Of a DNA stretch of 64,000 nt, positions 32,934-41,607 are shown in pieces; positions within the stretch are counted from its first letter, which is position 1, and the number at the start of each line of letters is the position of its first letter. This stretch comes from Roseobacter insulae (GTDB lineage: Bacteria; Pseudomonadota; Alphaproteobacteria; Rhodobacterales; Rhodobacteraceae): positions 31,030 through 95,029 of the forward strand of contig NZ_JAHXDN010000010.1 of the NCBI RefSeq assembly GCF_019375555.1, read 5' to 3'. Position numbers and translations under genes: made by a program. The notes under the pieces are model-generated. The model worked only from the letters and a program-made list of their open reading frames with translations. It was not told the DNA's origin and made no database searches.

Positions 32934-33097
32934 AAACGCAGGGAAAATCGCTTACGCGCCTACTGATCGAAAATCAGTTGCCCGCACAGCCGATCGCAGC
33001 CGCGACCCCCCGGGGGGGGACCCCTCCCCCTGCCTGTATGCCCCCCTGTCCGACCCCATACAACTTTCAGGCGAACGAGGCTCAAAAATGGCGCTGA
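32930..33097 (+). CDS. Possible 55-aa protein between terminase genes
   Basis: This frame starts at ATG 32930 (ATGA overlap with the previous stop) and ends at 33097, overlapping the terminase start by 10 bp. The middle is Pro/Gly/Ala-rich and includes a palindromic C-run/G-run (about 33005-33020). The overlap pattern favours coding; the composition does not. Confidence 0.4.
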   Translation: MKTQGKSLTRLLIENQLPAQPIAAATPRGGTPPPACMPPCPTPYNFQANEAQKWR

Positions 33098-34944
33098 ACC
33101 TTGCAACTGGCCAATGGGGTGGGGGGTGGTTGATCCGCTCAACTGCCCATGAGGGGCAAGGAGGCGACGTGGGTGCGGGCACAGATGGCGCGGACATTGC
33201 GAATTGGGAGGCATTATCTGCGAAAGAGGCACTGTCGATCCTAGAGGTCGAAAATCCCGCTGACAACCTCCCTGACATCAGTTCAGAAATTTCGTTCCCT
33301 GGCCCGAAGGCGGAGGCATTCTATTGGAGCGATGACGATGTGGTGGGCATCCAAGGGCCTGTCGGATCTGGCAAGACCACCACGTTGATGAAATCGCGGC
33401 TCCGGCGCGCCGTAATGATGCCACGTTCCATGTCCGAACTGTACGCCTTGGTCAACGGCTTCTGGCAGCCAATCTCGAAGGCGGAAGCGACCAGCTATCG
33501 AGACCAAGGGTACGAAGTCGCCGGAATTCGCCGTTACAAAGTCCTCTTCATTCGCGAAACCTACCGGCAGTTGTGGTCCACAACCATTCCGAGTTATCTA
33601 GAAACCTTCCCCAAGGGGATGGGCACCTGGTCCGGTGGCCGCGGCGATCCCGTCACACATGTGATCCGGTTCGAGGATGAATACGGCCCGATCGAGTTCA
33701 CGGCCGAGTTCATGGCCTTTGGCGACGACATCATCGCCTCAATGCGCGGTGTGCAGACCACGGACATCGTTCTGAACGAAATGGACACGATGCCGGTGGA
33801 AATCCTGACCGTGGGCATTGGCCGGATCGACCGTTATCCGGCGCGCGAGCACTTTGCCGGACTGCCGATCAATCTGCAGAGCTATGGCCAGATCGTGGGC
33901 GATTTCAATGCACCGGATGAAGACAACTGGACCTTTACGGTGTTCCACGACGAGGAACAGCGAATAACTATGGGAGAACAACTGTCAGCAGAATTGCCTG
34001 ATGGTGTGGATCCAATAGTTATCCAGTTCTACAACCAGCCTGGCTATGGCGAGGAGGGGTGCGAAAACACTCAAAACCTATCGCCCAGCTACTACCCGCG
34101 CCAAATCGCTTCAATGAAGCTGGCTGGTCGCGGCGATATGATCAAGCGGTTGGTGCGGAACAAGATCACCTATCTGAAAGTAGGCGACCCTGTTTGGGAA
34201 GATGAATACAATTCCCGCATTCATGTATCAGATGAACCCCTTGTGCCGGAACCACGCATTCCATTGCGCATCGGTTTAGATCAAGGCTTCAAGGGTGCGG
34301 CTGTGATCGCTCAATACATGCCAACGCACAGGTGGCGGATTTATGCAGAACTGCACATGCCAAAAAAACGGCTGATGGCGGTGGCGTTCGGTAAGTTGTT
34401 AGCAGATCTGCTGGATGAAAAATTCCCAAATCACCGCGTTGAATTTGGTTTAGGTGACATGGCCGGGGAGCACGGATCCAGCACTGCCGCAGACGAAAAT
34501 TCGACATGGAATTTACTTGTTGGGCGGACAGCAGGTTTTTCCGTGCGGCCGCAACGCATAGGCACGAACCGGATCCAGCCCCGTCTGGAGGCCGTCAGAG
34601 CGATGCTGGATGCCCCAGTTGAGCGGGGCCAGCCCGGCCTGTTGATAGATCCCAGCTGCAAATTCCTGATCCGAGGCTTTGAGGCCCGTTATGTTTGGGC
34701 GGAAGAAATCGACAAAAATGGAGATAAGCGAAAGGTTCCCAACAAGCAGTTTACCGAAGCAAACGTGCATGACGCGCTGCAGTACCTGACCTTAAGCGAA
34801 CACCGTGCAGACGGAACCAGCCCGCAGAGCTTTCCGGGGGCTCCAGGGCAGCGCGGATCCGCGCGACCACCCCACCCCGGCAACCTGAAAGGTCAGCCTG
34901 GCCTGAACACCAGGTACGACATCCTCAACCCCTATGGAGACTGA
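33088..34944 (+). CDS. Terminase large subunit
   Basis: This 618-residue packaging motor has an N-terminal ATPase with Walker A GPVGSGKTT (90-98) and Walker B-like DIVLNEMD (about 226-233), and a C-terminal RNase H-like nuclease starting at GLDQGFKGAAVI (about 396), with later acidic residues in LGDMAG and NVHDALQYL. It cuts concatemeric DNA and pumps it into proheads. The first 60 residues are poorly conserved-looking, so a start further in is possible. Base composition is somewhat more AT-rich than its neighbours. Confidence 0.9.
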   Translation: MALNLATGQWGGGWLIRSTAHEGQGGDVGAGTDGADIANWEALSAKEALSILEVENPADNLPDISSEISFPGPKAEAFYWSDDDVVGIQGPVGSGKTTTLMKSRLRRAVMMPRSMSELYALVNGFWQPISKAEATSYRDQGYEVAGIRRYKVLFIRETYRQLWSTTIPSYLETFPKGMGTWSGGRGDPVTHVIRFEDEYGPIEFTAEFMAFGDDIIASMRGVQTTDIVLNEMDTMPVEILTVGIGRIDRYPAREHFAGLPINLQSYGQIVGDFNAPDEDNWTFTVFHDEEQRITMGEQLSAELPDGVDPIVIQFYNQPGYGEEGCENTQNLSPSYYPRQIASMKLAGRGDMIKRLVRNKITYLKVGDPVWEDEYNSRIHVSDEPLVPEPRIPLRIGLDQGFKGAAVIAQYMPTHRWRIYAELHMPKKRLMAVAFGKLLADLLDEKFPNHRVEFGLGDMAGEHGSSTAADENSTWNLLVGRTAGFSVRPQRIGTNRIQPRLEAVRAMLDAPVERGQPGLLIDPSCKFLIRGFEARYVWAEEIDKNGDKRKVPNKQFTEANVHDALQYLTLSEHRADGTSPQSFPGAPGQRGSARPPHPGNLKGQPGLNTRYDILNPYGD

Positions 34945-34946
34945 AA

Positions 34947-35225
34947 ATGGCGAAAACACCCACCAAATCAAAGGCGAAGGCCAAGCCGAAACTGGATATG
35001 CTGCGCGAGGCGGTCGATTTCATCGCCGCGCGGCCCGGCACATCCCCCGCGGCGCTTGCGGCCGAGCTGACGGAAACATTCAAGGCGAAATTCCGAACAA
35101 CCAGCGAGGGCCGGCATTACCTGAAAATCGGTAACCTGGAAGCCGGTGCGCGCGGTGGCAGGGCCGGTGCGATTGAAAACTGGGCCAATGCGGCGCGGCG
35201 CACCCTGCGGGTGGCGGCGGCGTGA
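34947..35225 (+). CDS. Hypothetical protein
   Basis: This 92-residue basic protein (Lys-rich N-terminus, then AVDFIAARPGTSPAALAAELTETF) has a possible helix-turn-helix-like middle. It starts 2 bp after the terminase stop with GGAG upstream and overlaps the next gene. Not recognised. Confidence 0.6.
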   Translation: MAKTPTKSKAKAKPKLDMLREAVDFIAARPGTSPAALAAELTETFKAKFRTTSEGRHYLKIGNLEAGARGGRAGAIENWANAARRTLRVAAA

Positions 35226-35491
35226 GTGTTTTAACCATGGATATGCTGCGCGAAGCCAGGCGGCGGGTGGGGCCTCCGCCACCTACGGACATTCAGGTGG
35301 GCAGCATGATCAAGTTTCGGGGTGCGCTTTTAGATCAAGGGGCGCCACTCACCGTTCCTGCCAGTGCTTTTGACAGTTGGACATTCGGCGGGATCCCTGT
35401 CCGTCTAAATCAAAACCTGCCCGAAAACATGGTTGTGATTTTGCAGGGTAAAAGGGTGGTCAGCATTATCAATTTGGACGAACCAAAATGA
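35222..35491 (+). CDS. Hypothetical protein
   Basis: This 89-residue protein starts at GTG 35222 (overlap with previous stop) or ATG 35237. The C-terminal half is beta-rich (MIKFRGALLDQG; MVVILQGKRVVSIINL). Not recognised. Confidence 0.55.
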   Translation: MSVLTMDMLREARRRVGPPPPTDIQVGSMIKFRGALLDQGAPLTVPASAFDSWTFGGIPVRLNQNLPENMVVILQGKRVVSIINLDEPK

Positions 35492-36018
35492 CCATCGGCG
35501 TCCTGCCCCTCTCCCCGCATGCGGCCATGGCTGTTTTCCGCGATCTGGATCCCTGGGATCTGATCGAGGCGCAGGCAGTGCGCGGGTCGCAAGCCGATCA
35601 CCTCAGCCTGTTCGCTGAGTGGTACGGCGCGCGGCATGCCCATGTTGTGAGCCATGTTCTGACCCAGGGGGCGACCCAAACGCCCTTTGCGGTGCTGGCG
35701 CTGGCGCACACCGGGCAAGCGGGGGTGGCGCAGGCCGCGTTGCTGGCGCGTGATCACGGCCGATATGCGAAATCACTGGCGCAGGCGGGTGTGATCATCC
35801 GCCAGCGTCTGCCGGCCGTCATGGCCGAGCTGGGCATTCACCGGATCGAGTGCCGGTGCCTGCAGAGACATCCAACGGCGCAGAGGTTCCTGCAACTGCT
35901 GGGGTTTCACAAGGAAACTGACATGCCAGGATTTGGCCTGTCGGGCAACATCACCTTTTGCCAGATGGCAATGGTGTCCCCTCAATCGAGCAAGAAGGAC
36001 GATCCAAAATGTGCCTGA
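35488..36018 (+). CDS. Gp13-like GNAT-fold phage protein
   Basis: This 176-residue protein matches the pattern of DUF2833/T7 Gp13-like proteins, which have a GNAT acyltransferase fold: LDPWDLIEAQA, FAVLALAHTGQAGVA, then RQRLPAVMAELGIHRIECRCLQRHPTAQRFLQLLGF. In podoviruses such genes neighbour the head-tail genes. A virion or assembly role is likely; enzymatic activity is unproved. Confidence 0.65.
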   Translation: MTIGVLPLSPHAAMAVFRDLDPWDLIEAQAVRGSQADHLSLFAEWYGARHAHVVSHVLTQGATQTPFAVLALAHTGQAGVAQAALLARDHGRYAKSLAQAGVIIRQRLPAVMAELGIHRIECRCLQRHPTAQRFLQLLGFHKETDMPGFGLSGNITFCQMAMVSPQSSKKDDPKCA

Positions 36019-36206
36019 TCAAAGCGCCAAAATCGGCGGCATCCAGCGCAATTGCCCCCCAGGCGATCGCATCCACGGACAACACTGAGGCCACGCAGAC
36101 GGCAGACGCCGAGGCGCGCCTGCGTAAACGTCGCGGGGCGGCGGCAACGGTGCTGACAAGCGCCATCGGCATCCCCGCCAAGGCCCAGCTGGGGGCGACA
36201 TCGTGA
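36009..36206 (+). CDS. Small podovirus-type protein (65 aa)
   Basis: This 65-residue protein begins MCLIKAPK and is Ala/Ser-rich with a basic RLRKRRG centre, similar to tiny proteins lying just before the portal gene in other podoviruses. It overlaps both neighbours. Role unknown. Confidence 0.6.
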   Translation: MCLIKAPKSAASSAIAPQAIASTDNTEATQTADAEARLRKRRGAAATVLTSAIGIPAKAQLGATS

Positions 36207-37852
36207 AAACCGCAGCGATCCTTGAAAAAGAGCCGCGCGCCCAGGCGGCCATAAGGCGCTGGGGCGAATTGAAATCCGAGCGTGGCCGGCATGAGCAGGA
36301 CTGGGAAGACATTGCCCGGCTGATCCGGCCCCAGCGGGGCGGGTTCAAACGATCCGACCCGACCACCCGCGTGCATGAAAAGCCGCTTTCGTCCGAACCG
36401 ATCATGGCGGCATCGGCCTTTGCGTCGGGCATCTATGCGGGGATCACCAACCCGGCGAACCGCTGGGCGGGCCTGCAGACGCCGGACCCGGATCTGAACA
36501 ACTGGCAGCCGATGGCGGAATGGAACGACATCGTGACCCGGCGGGTGCTGAACAGCTTTGCGCCATCGGTTGCCAGTTTCTACCCGTCGACCTTCCAGGC
36601 ATATTCCGACATTTCGGCCTTTGGGCAGGCGGCGGGCTATGACGAAATGGACGATCTGGACCGCAAGTTTGTCGACGTCACCATGTCGCTGGCCGAGGTT
36701 GTGGTGAGCATCGATGCGCATGGGCGTGTGGTCGAGGCGGTGCGCAAATACCGGCTGTCCGGCGCCATGGCGATCGGCATTTTCAAGCCGGAAATGCTGC
36801 CGGTCAAACTGGTGGAAATGGCCCAGAAGGGCGATCACACAAAAGTGGTTTTCTACACGCACATCCTGAAAAACACAGATTTCCGCACCGGGCGCATCGG
36901 ACCGGGCGGCAAGCGGTGGCTTTCGCACACGGCGTGCGAAATGGAAGAAACGCTGGTGCGCGTCAAAGGCTATAACGACATGCCGGTGTATTTCCCGCGC
37001 TGGGACGTGGACAGCGGCCACACCTATGGCACCGGGCCCGGCTTTATCGCGCTGGCCAGCGCGCGGACCAATGACCTGATGGAGCGCGCCACGCTCAAGG
37101 CCGCGCAGTTTGCGGCGGATCCGCCCTGGCTGGCGCCGGACCGGGAGGTGTTGCCGCTGAACGGACGCATGCGGCCGGGTGAGGTTGTCTATGGGGGCAC
37201 CACGATCAACGGTCAGGAGGTCCTGAAACGGGCACAGACCAATACGAGCATCGGCCTGACGATCGATGAAAAACGCGCCAAGGTCGAGGCGATCAAGGAG
37301 GCGTTCCATTACACGCTGATGTCGCTGAACGGGCGCACAGGGATCACCAACGACGAAGTGCGGATCATGGAGGAAGCCAAGCTGCGCAACTGGGCCCCGC
37401 ATGCGGACCGGATCATGGAGGAATATGGCGCGCGCAAGGTGGAGCGGCGTTTCAAGCTGCTCTGGCGGGCCGGTCAGCTGCCGCCGCCACCCGAAGGGTT
37501 GCCGCCTGGCATGGGGCTGCAGGTGAAGTACCAATCAGCGGCCACCATGGCGATGCAGGCCAGCGAGGGTATTGCGATCCGGGCATTCATCGCGGATCTG
37601 AACCCCCTGATGCAGCTGAACCCGCGCTATGCGGACCGGATCGACCCCGACGCGCTGATCGAAAGCCTGCATGATGCTACCGCATCCCTGCCGGCCAAGA
37701 TGCTGCGGTCGCGTGACGAGGCCGACGCGATGGCGCAGGCGCGTGCGGAGCGGCAGCAGCAGGCCGAGCAGCTGGCGCAGCTGGAGGCCGGCGCCGGCAT
37801 CGCCAAGGACGCGGCGGCGGCTGGCGTGGATATGGCGCAGGTGCTGCCATGA
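36203..37852 (+). CDS. Portal (head-to-tail connecting) protein
   Basis: This 549-residue protein of the podovirus head-to-tail connecting family starts with RWGELKSERGRHEQDWEDIARLI and has ASAFASGIYAGITNPANRWAGLQT and a Gln/Ala-rich helical C-terminus. It forms the dodecameric ring through which DNA enters and leaves the capsid. It is the strongest marker that this is a short-tailed phage. It overlaps the genes on both sides by 4 bp. Confidence 0.9.
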   Translation: MKTAAILEKEPRAQAAIRRWGELKSERGRHEQDWEDIARLIRPQRGGFKRSDPTTRVHEKPLSSEPIMAASAFASGIYAGITNPANRWAGLQTPDPDLNNWQPMAEWNDIVTRRVLNSFAPSVASFYPSTFQAYSDISAFGQAAGYDEMDDLDRKFVDVTMSLAEVVVSIDAHGRVVEAVRKYRLSGAMAIGIFKPEMLPVKLVEMAQKGDHTKVVFYTHILKNTDFRTGRIGPGGKRWLSHTACEMEETLVRVKGYNDMPVYFPRWDVDSGHTYGTGPGFIALASARTNDLMERATLKAAQFAADPPWLAPDREVLPLNGRMRPGEVVYGGTTINGQEVLKRAQTNTSIGLTIDEKRAKVEAIKEAFHYTLMSLNGRTGITNDEVRIMEEAKLRNWAPHADRIMEEYGARKVERRFKLLWRAGQLPPPPEGLPPGMGLQVKYQSAATMAMQASEGIAIRAFIADLNPLMQLNPRYADRIDPDALIESLHDATASLPAKMLRSRDEADAMAQARAERQQQAEQLAQLEAGAGIAKDAAAAGVDMAQVLP

Positions 37853-38154
37853 GCCTTTGGAAAGGTGCCCTGCAGGGGTTTGCCAGAAGCTATCCGGGGG
37901 CATCCCGCGCGATGGTCCGTCGGTGGGCCAGGGCGTTCCGCGATCAGCCCGAGCTGGCGCATGACATCATCGCGTTGGGCGGCATTTGCCAGCTGCCCAT
38001 CGCGCTCGACCCGCGGCAGGCCGATCTCGGCCCTGTCGATCCCGCACGGCTGAGTTTCGAATGCGGCCAGCGCGATCTGGCCGTAAAACTGCTGGCCCTG
38101 GGAAAAATCACACCCCACGACATCAACGAAATACTGGAGCTGACCAATGAATAA
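37849..38154 (+). CDS. Bbp19-like hypothetical protein
   Basis: This 101-residue protein, found between portal and scaffold genes, has a C-terminal pattern FECGQRDLAVKLLALGKI that recalls Bbp19-type proteins of Bordetella phage BPP-1. The similarity is weak. Overlaps both neighbours. Confidence 0.5.
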   Translation: MSLWKGALQGFARSYPGASRAMVRRWARAFRDQPELAHDIIALGGICQLPIALDPRQADLGPVDPARLSFECGQRDLAVKLLALGKITPHDINEILELTNE

Positions 38155-39124
38155 ATTTCTGAACAACGTTTTTCCCCGCCCTGTCTGGAACGCCGAAGGT
38201 GGCGATGGGGGTGGCGGTGATGGTGGGACGGCAGATGATGCCGCTGCGGCCGCTGCCGCTGCGGCAGCCGCCGGTGATGGTGGCGATGGCGGTGCCGGAA
38301 AATGGTGGGAAAGCGACAAGTTTTCCGACGATCACAAAACCATGCTGACCGCGCGGGGGCTGACCGTGGATGACCCGCTGGACGCGGTGGCCAAGCTGGC
38401 GGATATGGAAGCCGCCGCCACCCGGAAGTTCGGCAAGCCGGCGGATCGCCTGATCGAAAAGCCCGAAGAACGCGGCAAGATTGCCGAGTGGCTGCGCCAG
38501 CACGGCGAGGATCTGGGTATTCCGGAAGCGCCCGACAAATACGATCTGAAAAAGCCCGAAAGCTGGCCGAAGGATCAAAAATGGGATGATGACCTGGAAG
38601 GTAAGGCCCGGTCCATCGCCTACGAGGAAGGCATGACAGGCCCGGCCCTGAACCGCATGACGGAGCTGTTCGCCGAACACATCGTCAGCCTGAACAAATC
38701 GGCGGAGGAAGCCGAGGCACAGGCGGTTACCGAAATGCTCGGCGAGCTGAGCAAGGACTGGGGGGAGCAGACAGAACCGCGGATCGCGCGGGCGGCACAG
38801 ACGGCATCGGCGGTTGCGGAACTGGCCGGCATGAGCCCGGAGGATATGGGTTGGATCAGCGAAGTGCTGGGCAAGAAAGCGGGCGACGCCAAGGTGATCC
38901 GCATGTTCGATGCGGTGGGTCAGGCAATGTCGGAAGGCACGGATTTCAATCTGGGCGAGGGCAACAACAGCCTGGGGCAATCGCCCGCTGAGGCGCGCGC
39001 GGAGCTGGCACGCATGCGGTCGGCAGAAGGGGAATGGTACAAGGCTACTGCCAAGCAGGACCGCAATGAAATGAACCGCCTGAAACCAATCATGGACCGG
39101 CTGCAGAAAATCGCGTCCAGTTGA
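38147..39124 (+). CDS. Probable scaffolding protein
   Basis: This 325-residue acidic protein has a Gly/Asp/Ala-rich disordered N-terminus (about 18-50) and long predicted helices (LVSLNKSAEEAEAQAVTEML-type segments), typical of phage scaffolding proteins, and lies between the portal and capsid genes. No protease motif is visible. The function is inferred from composition and position. Confidence 0.72.
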   Translation: MNKFLNNVFPRPVWNAEGGDGGGGDGGTADDAAAAAAAAAAAGDGGDGGAGKWWESDKFSDDHKTMLTARGLTVDDPLDAVAKLADMEAAATRKFGKPADRLIEKPEERGKIAEWLRQHGEDLGIPEAPDKYDLKKPESWPKDQKWDDDLEGKARSIAYEEGMTGPALNRMTELFAEHIVSLNKSAEEAEAQAVTEMLGELSKDWGEQTEPRIARAAQTASAVAELAGMSPEDMGWISEVLGKKAGDAKVIRMFDAVGQAMSEGTDFNLGEGNNSLGQSPAEARAELARMRSAEGEWYKATAKQDRNEMNRLKPIMDRLQKIASS

Positions 39125-39222
39125 TCAACCTGATTCCTGCCACGGAAGGTGCAGGCTAAGGAAGACGCCACCACCTCGGTGGTCGGTCTATTCGCCAGAC
39201 GCTCACAGCAAAGGAGAGAAAG

Positions 39223-39339
39223 ATGGCAAAATCATGTTGCCAAAACAATGATAACCGCGGTGAATACTCAAGCGTCAAGGGGTCTGTGGTCTACTGCAAA
39301 AAATGTGGTCGCACTGGCCGCGCCGTGACAGACAGATAG
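39223..39339 (+). CDS. Zinc-ribbon microprotein (38 aa)
   Basis: This 38-residue frame has a near-perfect ribosome binding site (AAAGGAGAGAAAG before ATG 39223). It contains two Cys pairs, SCCQN and YCKKCGRTG, suggesting a small zinc ribbon, and ends RAVTDR. It lies in the 223-bp gap after the scaffold gene. Function unknown. Confidence 0.6.
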   Translation: MAKSCCQNNDNRGEYSSVKGSVVYCKKCGRTGRAVTDR

Positions 39340-39348
39340 GAGGATTTC

Positions 39349-39528
39349 ATGAAACTGCCCCGCACACTGCCTTTTCAGGTTCGCCGCAAGTGGGAAGCGC
39401 TGCAGGAACGCCGCGATGGCGCAACGTTTGCCGACATGTGGACGGAGCTGCTGGAGGAACTGGACGTGCGGGGCGTGTCGATCGAACGGCCGTTTGAGCC
39501 GGAACCTGAAAGGGAGAACCGATACTGA
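39349..39528 (+). CDS. Hypothetical small protein (59 aa)
   Basis: This 59-residue protein (RRKWEALQERRDGATFADMWTELLEEL) is acidic and helical. The ribosome binding site AGGAGG is 5 bp upstream of ATG 39349, and the stop overlaps the next start (TGATG). Not recognised. Confidence 0.6.
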   Translation: MKLPRTLPFQVRRKWEALQERRDGATFADMWTELLEELDVRGVSIERPFEPEPERENRY

Positions 39529-39833
39529 TGACAGACATATTGAACCAAATCCGGGAAAAGTGGTTAGAAATTCTAAAAAACGACGCGCTGGAGATCACAG
39601 AAATAAGAATATGCGCTGATGTAGCTGACGAAATGTTTTCTCAAATTTCCACCGACAGACAGGTCCTTTTCAATTTCCCGCTCAAAGCAGGCGCGCCGAT
39701 GGAGCTTATGGGGAAACCAATTGAGCTTGTTAAGCCGGGAGCGCTGCCCGATCCGGGTTGGGAGATCGTTTCCCGAGTAGTTTTAAATCCGCTAGGTGTA
39801 ATTAGAGGGGATACTCCCTTTAGACCGCGATAA
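39528..39833 (+). CDS. Hypothetical protein
   Basis: This 101-residue protein has a helical N-terminus and beta-rich C-terminus (VLFNFPLKAGAPMELMGKPIELV). Lower GC than its neighbours, hinting at recent acquisition. It is followed directly by a terminator. Not recognised. Confidence 0.6.
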   Translation: MTDILNQIREKWLEILKNDALEITEIRICADVADEMFSQISTDRQVLFNFPLKAGAPMELMGKPIELVKPGALPDPGWEIVSRVVLNPLGVIRGDTPFRPR

Positions 39834-39860
39834 GCCCAAAATCCTGCGACACGGCAAAAA

Positions 39861-39886
39861 GGGACCGCTACATGTGGTCCTTTTTT
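39861..39886 (+). terminator. Intrinsic terminator before the capsid gene
   Basis: Stem GGACC/GGTCC around a 9-nt loop is followed by an unbroken run of six T (39881-39886) on the plus strand. It separates the packaging/portal/scaffold transcript from the capsid gene. Confidence 0.75.
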
Positions 39887-39887
39887 C

Positions 39888-39917
39888 TTGACTTGTCGCA
39901 AAATATCAGGATGAAAT
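39888..39917 (+). promoter_or_regulatory. Candidate promoter of the capsid operon
   Basis: TTGACT (39888-39893) is followed 18 bp later by TGAAAT (39912-39917), immediately after the terminator and about 150 bp before the capsid start, as expected if the late structural genes have their own promoter. Confidence 0.5.
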
Positions 39918-40022
39918 CGCAGCCATTCAATCCGGGCGACCCTGCAGAGGGTCCGGTGCTGACAGGAAAGCTGTACGCTTAGGCCACGCAAGGCTCAGGT
40001 GCGGGTCCGGATCTCCGGGCGA

Positions 40023-40066
40023 CCCCTCCGAAAATTCACAAAACTTGTTGATTTTCGAAGGAGGGG
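40023..40066 (+). promoter_or_regulatory. Hairpin covering the capsid ribosome binding site
   Basis: CCCCTCC (40023-40029) pairs with GGAGGGG (40060-40066), the ribosome binding site of the capsid gene, and GAAAAT (40030-40035) pairs with ATTTTC (40051-40056); three bases bulge between. The 13-bp stem would hide the ribosome binding site 3 bp before the ATG. A translational control element is inferred. Confidence 0.6.
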
Positions 40067-40069
40067 CAG

Positions 40070-41032
40070 ATGTCCTATCAACAGAACGTAGAGCAGCACC
40101 ACGTTGACCAGTACGCCGCGGATGTGCAGATGGTGGCGCAGCAGCTGCGCAACCCGATCCGGGATATGGTCACGATCGTGCCGGCATCCGGGGTGGCGCA
40201 GACCGCGTCCGAGCTGATCGGCGAGGCCGATTACCACGAGGCGGACGATTACGACCGCCGCAACCCGGACAACCGCAACGAGCTGAGCCGCCGCTGGCTG
40301 ACCCGGCCCAAGGCGATCGAGCGCGGCACCTATATCGACACGGCCGACAAATTCGATCTGGCGCGGGATCCGACATCGGAGTACATGCGCAACAACGTCG
40401 CCGCGGTCGAACGCGGTTACTATGACCGTCTGCTTGGGATTTCAAAGGCCGCGGACGGCACTTTTAAGATCACCGGCGGCGGCATTCTGGGTTACGCCCA
40501 GGAGGGCAAGCGCCCCGGCACCAAATCCAGCCTGCCGGCCGGGCAGTATGTCGCGGCGAATTACAAGATCGGCGGAGGTGGCAGCGCCACCGGCCTGACC
40601 ATGGACAAGCTGCGCAAGGCGAAACTTCTGCTGAACAAGGCGGAATTTGGGTTGGACCCGCAAAACATGGATCCCATGTGCGCGCTGATCTCGCCGGATC
40701 AGGTGGACGATCTGATTGCGATCGCCGAGCAGACCAAGCTGAACATCAACGCCTTTACCGTCGATCAGCTGGTCGATGGCAAACCGACGAAGCTGCTGGG
40801 CTTCACCTGGCTGGTGTCCAACCGCATCCCCTATGACAGCAACGGTGACCGCCTGTGCGCCTTCTGGGGCAAGTCCAACATCGTGGGCGGCGAATGGCAG
40901 GGTGTCGAAGGCGACATTTGGAACGACACAGCCGCCAAGAAACTGCCCTACACCTATGTGTCGGCCTACCTGGACGCGGTGCGTGTGCAGGACAAGGGCG
41001 TCGTTGTCGCGCGCTGCACCGAGGCCGCCTGA
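40070..41032 (+). CDS. Major capsid protein
   Basis: This 320-residue protein resembles the Phage_capsid_2 group of podovirus capsid proteins: an N-terminal helix (EQHHVDQYAADVQMVAQQL), a hydrophobic middle with LNKAEFGLDPQNMDPMCALISPDQVDDL, and a closing PYTYVSAYLDAVRVQDKGVVV. It has its own promoter and strong but hidden ribosome binding site, in line with high-level controlled expression. HK97-like fold is assumed. Confidence 0.82.
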   Translation: MSYQQNVEQHHVDQYAADVQMVAQQLRNPIRDMVTIVPASGVAQTASELIGEADYHEADDYDRRNPDNRNELSRRWLTRPKAIERGTYIDTADKFDLARDPTSEYMRNNVAAVERGYYDRLLGISKAADGTFKITGGGILGYAQEGKRPGTKSSLPAGQYVAANYKIGGGGSATGLTMDKLRKAKLLLNKAEFGLDPQNMDPMCALISPDQVDDLIAIAEQTKLNINAFTVDQLVDGKPTKLLGFTWLVSNRIPYDSNGDRLCAFWGKSNIVGGEWQGVEGDIWNDTAAKKLPYTYVSAYLDAVRVQDKGVVVARCTEAA

Positions 41033-41048
41033 CCGGCTGACCTGATCC

Positions 41049-41072
41049 GTCAGGCCGGTGCGCCGGCCTGAC
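41049..41072. other. Perfect 10-bp hairpin after the capsid gene
   Basis: GTCAGGCCGG (41049-41058) and CCGGCCTGAC (41063-41072) enclose TGCG. No T-run follows, so it is more likely to be an mRNA 3'-end stabiliser or partial terminator that lowers expression of the genes downstream of the capsid. Confidence 0.6.
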
Positions 41073-41106
41073 CCACCCCATCCCATGCCACGAGAGGACA
41101 AACATC

Positions 41107-41565
41107 ATGGCAATCGTATCTGGTAAATCCAACCTGGTCAGCGATCCTTCGGATACTGACTATGCGCCTGCGGATCCGCAGGTGATCCGCGGCCGCCCGG
41201 TCTATGCGACGGGCACCGTTTCCAATCTCGCCAGCGACAACAACACGTCGAAATACAAGCTGGTCGAAATCCCGTCCAGCGCGCTGTTGCTGCCGGACAC
41301 GTTTTTCGATGTCGAAAACTGGGGATTTGCCCAGGTGGTAATCGGCACGGAAACCGACACCGACGCGCTGGTCGATGTGCTGAAAAGTGCGGGCGCCATT
41401 CATGTGCCGGTCGCACAGGGCGATGCAAATCACGGCGTTGCATTCTGGCAGATCCTTGGACTGGCCAAAGACCCGCAAACCAAGATCGCTCTCTGGGCGC
41501 ACGCAGAGGCCGACGCCACCGGCGCGGGGTCGATGCCCTTCCAGATCGCCTATCTGACCCACTGA
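41107..41565 (+). CDS. Hypothetical virion protein, possible capsid decoration
   Basis: This 152-residue beta-rich protein (VIRGRPVYATGTVSNLASDN; STIPS-type strands; AHAEADATGAG) follows the capsid gene by 74 bp with AGAGGA upstream. Many tailed phages encode decoration proteins here; no family is recognised. Confidence 0.6.
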   Translation: MAIVSGKSNLVSDPSDTDYAPADPQVIRGRPVYATGTVSNLASDNNTSKYKLVEIPSSALLLPDTFFDVENWGFAQVVIGTETDTDALVDVLKSAGAIHVPVAQGDANHGVAFWQILGLAKDPQTKIALWAHAEADATGAGSMPFQIAYLTH

Positions 41566-41607
41566 TCGCGCAGCCGCGTGATCGTCTGAACGAAGGGGCG
41601 GCACACC

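Noticed and set aside
38206..38280. Simple repeat in the scaffold gene
   Set aside because: The GC-rich run encodes a plausible Gly/Asp/Ala linker in frame, as common for scaffolding proteins, so it is not listed as a separate repeat.
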